A stretch of 24,908 nt of DNA from JAUICS01 sp964384335 (GTDB lineage Bacteria > Pseudomonadota > Alphaproteobacteria > Micavibrionales > Micavibrionaceae), in the NCBI GenBank assembly GCA_964384335.1, contig CAYLKN010000029.1, positions 1 through 24,908 of the forward strand, written 5' to 3'. Below, in pieces: positions 22,945 to 24,908 of the stretch. Position numbers and translations under genes: made by a program. Every line of letters starts with the position of its first letter. Positions within the stretch are counted from its first letter, which is position 1. The notes under the pieces were generated by a model. The model was given only the letters and a program-made list of their open reading frames with translations, searched no databases and was not told the origin of the DNA.

Positions 22945-23791
22945 GGATGTTTCTCCTCAAAAGTCATCTCTGAATGTCGCCTGTATACAGATGACCAGCG
23001 GCGTCGATATACAGGAAAATATCCATATGGCCGCCGAGTTTGTAAAAGAGGCGGCAAAAAACGGAGCGGAATTTATCGCAACGCCTGAAAATACCGGGGC
23101 AATGATTCATGATAGTAAGGTACGATACAATACGGCATTTACGGAGGAGGATCACCCCGCGATTTCCGCCTTCTCCAACCTTGCAAACTCATTGAACATA
23201 TGGCTTCTCATCGGTTCACTGGCAACAAAGGTCTCCGGAACAAAACTGGCAAACCGCAGTTATCTTTTTAATCCGGATGGTCAGACAGCCGCCGTCTATC
23301 AGAAAATTCACATGTTTGCAGTCGATCTCCCGACCGGGGAATCACATCGTGAGGCTGATTACATGGAACCAGGTTCGAAAGCCGTTATTGCTCAAATGCC
23401 GAAAGCCCGTCTTGGGATGACCATATGCTATGACATGAGATTTCCGCATATGTACAGGCAGATGGCGGTTAACGGTGCTGAAATTTTCGCCGTTCCCTCC
23501 GCTTTTACCGTTCCGACCGGCAGGGCGCACTGGCACGTTATGCTTCGGGCGCGGGCAATTGAAACCGGATGTTTTGTGGTTGCCCCGGCGCAGTGCGGCA
23601 CTCATGACGGTGGGCGCCAGACCTATGGGCATTCAATCATCATTGATCCGTGGGGACGCATTTTGGCCGAAGCCGAAGAAAAACCGGGAATTATTTATGC
23701 GGAGCTCGACTTAAGCCTTATTAATGAAAGCCGCAAATCACTTGCCCAGCTTCAGCATGACAGAGAATACGAAATAGAAAAAACGGGATAA
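22937..23791 (+). CDS. Carbon-nitrogen hydrolase, Nit1-type (probable deaminated glutathione amidase)
   Basis: 284 aa nitrilase-superfamily amidase. Catalytic Glu51 (FIATPENTG), Lys123 (VYQKIHMF) and Cys164 (TICYDMRFP) are all present. The segment DLPTGESHREADYMEPG and the RAIETGCFVVAPAQCG block match the Nit1 branch, whose members hydrolyse deaminated glutathione in metabolite repair. The adjacency to a glutaredoxin fits a glutathione-linked role. The start overlaps the end of grxC by 8 bases. It ends 13 bp before the convergent rpsI stop. Confidence 0.9.
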   Translation: MPEDVSPQKSSLNVACIQMTSGVDIQENIHMAAEFVKEAAKNGAEFIATPENTGAMIHDSKVRYNTAFTEEDHPAISAFSNLANSLNIWLLIGSLATKVSGTKLANRSYLFNPDGQTAAVYQKIHMFAVDLPTGESHREADYMEPGSKAVIAQMPKARLGMTICYDMRFPHMYRQMAVNGAEIFAVPSAFTVPTGRAHWHVMLRARAIETGCFVVAPAQCGTHDGGRQTYGHSIIIDPWGRILAEAEEKPGIIYAELDLSLINESRKSLAQLQHDREYEIEKTG

Positions 23792-23795
23792 AACG

Positions 23796-23811
23796 GCGTT
23801 ATTATTAACGC
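23796..23811. terminator. Short hairpin between convergent nitrilase and rpsI
   Basis: GCGTTA (23796-23801), loop TTAT, TAACGC (23806-23811); the rpsI stop codon is part of the hairpin. Only a 6-bp stem and no T-run, so termination activity is uncertain. Confidence 0.3.
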
Positions 23812-24299
23812 TTGGCCCACTGCTTGGATCGACGGGCTTTATGTTTGCCGACTTTCTTACGCTCAACTTCACGCGCATCCCTTGTAAGCATTGATGCTTT
23901 TTTCAAAGCCGGGCGAAATTCCGGATCAAAATTGCACAATGCGCGCGAAATTCCGTGCCGAATGGCACCGGCCTGGCCGGACAATCCTCCACCTGCAACG
24001 GTACACATGATGTCGAATGAGTTAACCTTGTCAACCGCGAGAAACGGCTGGTTTATAACGAGAAGATGCGTTTTCCGGCCGAAATATTTGTCCTGTGTCT
24101 TGCCGTTTACAACAACGGTACCTTTTCCGGGTTTAAGCCAGACACGGGCAGATGACTCTTTCCTGCGCCCTGTTGCATATGCCCGTCCGTGTTCGTCGCG
24201 AACGGGTTTCTTTTCAACAGGCGCATCAGTATTGTTATCGGCCTGTAGAGCACCTAAGTCTTTAAGATCTTTTGTTTTCTGTGTTTGTGTTTCGGTCAT
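23805..24299 (-). CDS. rpsI: 30S ribosomal protein S9
   Basis: 164 aa. Core S9 features: ATGRRKESSARVWL (about 41-54), VNGKTQDKYFGRK, GGGLSGQAGAIRHGISRAL, and a basic C-terminal tail KVGKHKARRSKQWAKR whose last residues reach the ribosomal P site. The first 35 or so residues are an acidic and lysine-rich extension, often seen in alphaproteobacterial S9. It starts 9 bp after rplM in the same direction, the normal rplM-rpsI operon. Confidence 0.97.
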   Translation of the reverse strand: MTETQTQKTKDLKDLGALQADNNTDAPVEKKPVRDEHGRAYATGRRKESSARVWLKPGKGTVVVNGKTQDKYFGRKTHLLVINQPFLAVDKVNSFDIMCTVAGGGLSGQAGAIRHGISRALCNFDPEFRPALKKASMLTRDAREVERKKVGKHKARRSKQWAKR

Positions 24300-24308
24300 T
24301 TTATGATC

Positions 24309-24773
24309 CTACTGTACCCTTGAATTTTTTGGATTCATTGACGCAACGTCTATTATTTCCGGTTTTTGCGCTTCATGCGGGTGCTCGCACCCTGCATAAA
24401 CTTTCAGCTTTTTAAAGACCTTACGACCCAGTGGCCCTTTCGGAAGCATTCTTTCAACAGCATTTTCCACTACCCTCTCAGGATGTTTTCCTTCAAGGAT
24501 CTCTCTTGCCGTCTTGCCTTTAATGCCGCCCGGATAGCCGGTGTGCCAGTTAAATACACTTTGGTCCTTTTTCTGTCCGGTCATTCTGACTTTATCGGCA
24601 TTGATAACGATCACATTGTCACCGCAATCCATGTGCGGTGTAAATTGTGCCTTGTGCTTGCCGCGCAGGCGCATGGCAGCAATACTTGCAAGCCGTCCCA
24701 GGACAATATCCTGTGCATCAATAAGATACCATTTATGCTCTATATCTTGCGGTCTGGCCGAATACGTTTTCAT
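24309..24773 (-). CDS. rplM: 50S ribosomal protein L13
   Basis: 154 aa, early-assembling large-subunit protein. Conserved blocks are WYLIDAQDIVLGRLAS, LRGKHKAQFTPHMDCGDNVIVINADKV, and RMLPKGPLGRKVFKKLKVYAGCEHPHEAQKPE. The protein starts at the ATG at 24773-24771 and is read from a near-consensus promoter about 36-58 bp upstream. In many bacteria L13 represses its own operon, which could apply here. Confidence 0.97.
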   Translation of the reverse strand: MKTYSARPQDIEHKWYLIDAQDIVLGRLASIAAMRLRGKHKAQFTPHMDCGDNVIVINADKVRMTGQKKDQSVFNWHTGYPGGIKGKTAREILEGKHPERVVENAVERMLPKGPLGRKVFKKLKVYAGCEHPHEAQKPEIIDVASMNPKNSRVQ

Positions 24774-24808
24774 ATCTTCGTGCTTAATAATTTTTATTAA
24801 AGAATTGT

Positions 24809-24837
24809 TTTATATTTATTGTCATTGTCTATGTCAA
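24809..24837 (-). promoter_or_regulatory. Near-consensus sigma70 promoter of rplM-rpsI
   Basis: On the minus strand, TTGACA (24832-24837) and TATAAA (24809-24814) lie 17 bp apart, upstream of rplM. This is the best promoter match in the window and fits a strongly expressed ribosomal operon. Confidence 0.8.
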
Positions 24838-24862
24838 CCATAAAGTTGAGTTCTGTCACTAA

Positions 24863-24904
24863 CACGTGATATGTCCGATTAGTTACCACGTTAAATGTCC
24901 GATT
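24863..24904. repeat. Two 18-bp direct repeats at the right window edge
   Basis: cacgtgatatgtccgatt (24863-24880) and cacgttaaatgtccgatt (24887-24904) match at 16 of 18 positions with a 24-bp period. They sit beyond the rplM promoter. They could be operators or repeated binding sites near the end of an insertion element whose body lies outside the window. Confidence 0.6.
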
Positions 24905-24908
24905 TGAG

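Noticed and set aside
1..24908. CRISPR arrays, tRNA or rRNA genes
   Set aside because: I saw no regularly spaced repeat series, no cloverleaf with a typical T-arm and no rRNA-like stretch on either strand.

Overview
This window comes from an alphaproteobacterium of moderate GC. The evidence is gene content and order: recG divergent from sdhE-hslV-hslU, mdh with sucC and sucD, a ChrR-type anti-sigma factor with its ECF sigma factor, a COQ6/UbiH-type monooxygenase, an NDUFAF5-like protein, and rplM-rpsI with an N-terminally extended S9. The genus cannot be fixed from the sequence alone.

Region 1 (1-6343) is the accessory part. It starts with the cut-off end of a winged-helix regulator on the minus strand and a hypothetical gene (712-1500). 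A tight plus-strand cluster follows (1694-6343). Its centre is a photoactive yellow protein gene (pyp, 4117-4500) with all main chromophore-pocket residues. Around it lie a p-coumarate-activating adenylation enzyme (pcl, 2358-3593) and a tyrosine ammonia-lyase (tal, 4781-6343). Together these can make p-coumarate from tyrosine, activate it and load it on the PYP cysteine. Three further genes in the cluster have no function I recognise: two mutually related proteins (1694-2335 and 3657-4076) and a short coiled-coil protein (4545-4766). The pcl product is odd. It starts with an acyl-carrier-protein-like segment, has a shortened adenylation domain and lacks the usual C-terminal lysine. The cluster may therefore load PYP through a carrier-bound thioester and signal through unknown partners. 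This is the strongest candidate for undescribed biology here.

Region 2 (6344-17420) is housekeeping: recG on the minus strand, interrupted by a 100-N assembly gap flanked by a duplicated 29-mer that should be collapsed, then sdhE-hslV-hslU, mdh, an aspartate aminotransferase, sucC, an alpha/beta hydrolase with a TTG start placed between sucC and sucD, sucD, and a di-iron ferritin-like protein.

Region 3 (17437-20507, minus strand) has rpoE-chrR, with an apparent autoregulatory promoter and an anti-sigma factor that has lost its zinc-site cysteines, and gloB overlapping an NDUFAF5-like gene with a degenerate SAM motif.

Region 4 (20530-24908) has comF and a ubiH/COQ6-like gene converging on an elaborate 134-bp inverted-repeat structure, then grxC overlapping a nitrilase-family gene, and rplM-rpsI on the minus strand behind a near-consensus promoter. 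The last 46 bases carry two 18-bp direct repeats that may mark the edge of a mobile or repeated element.
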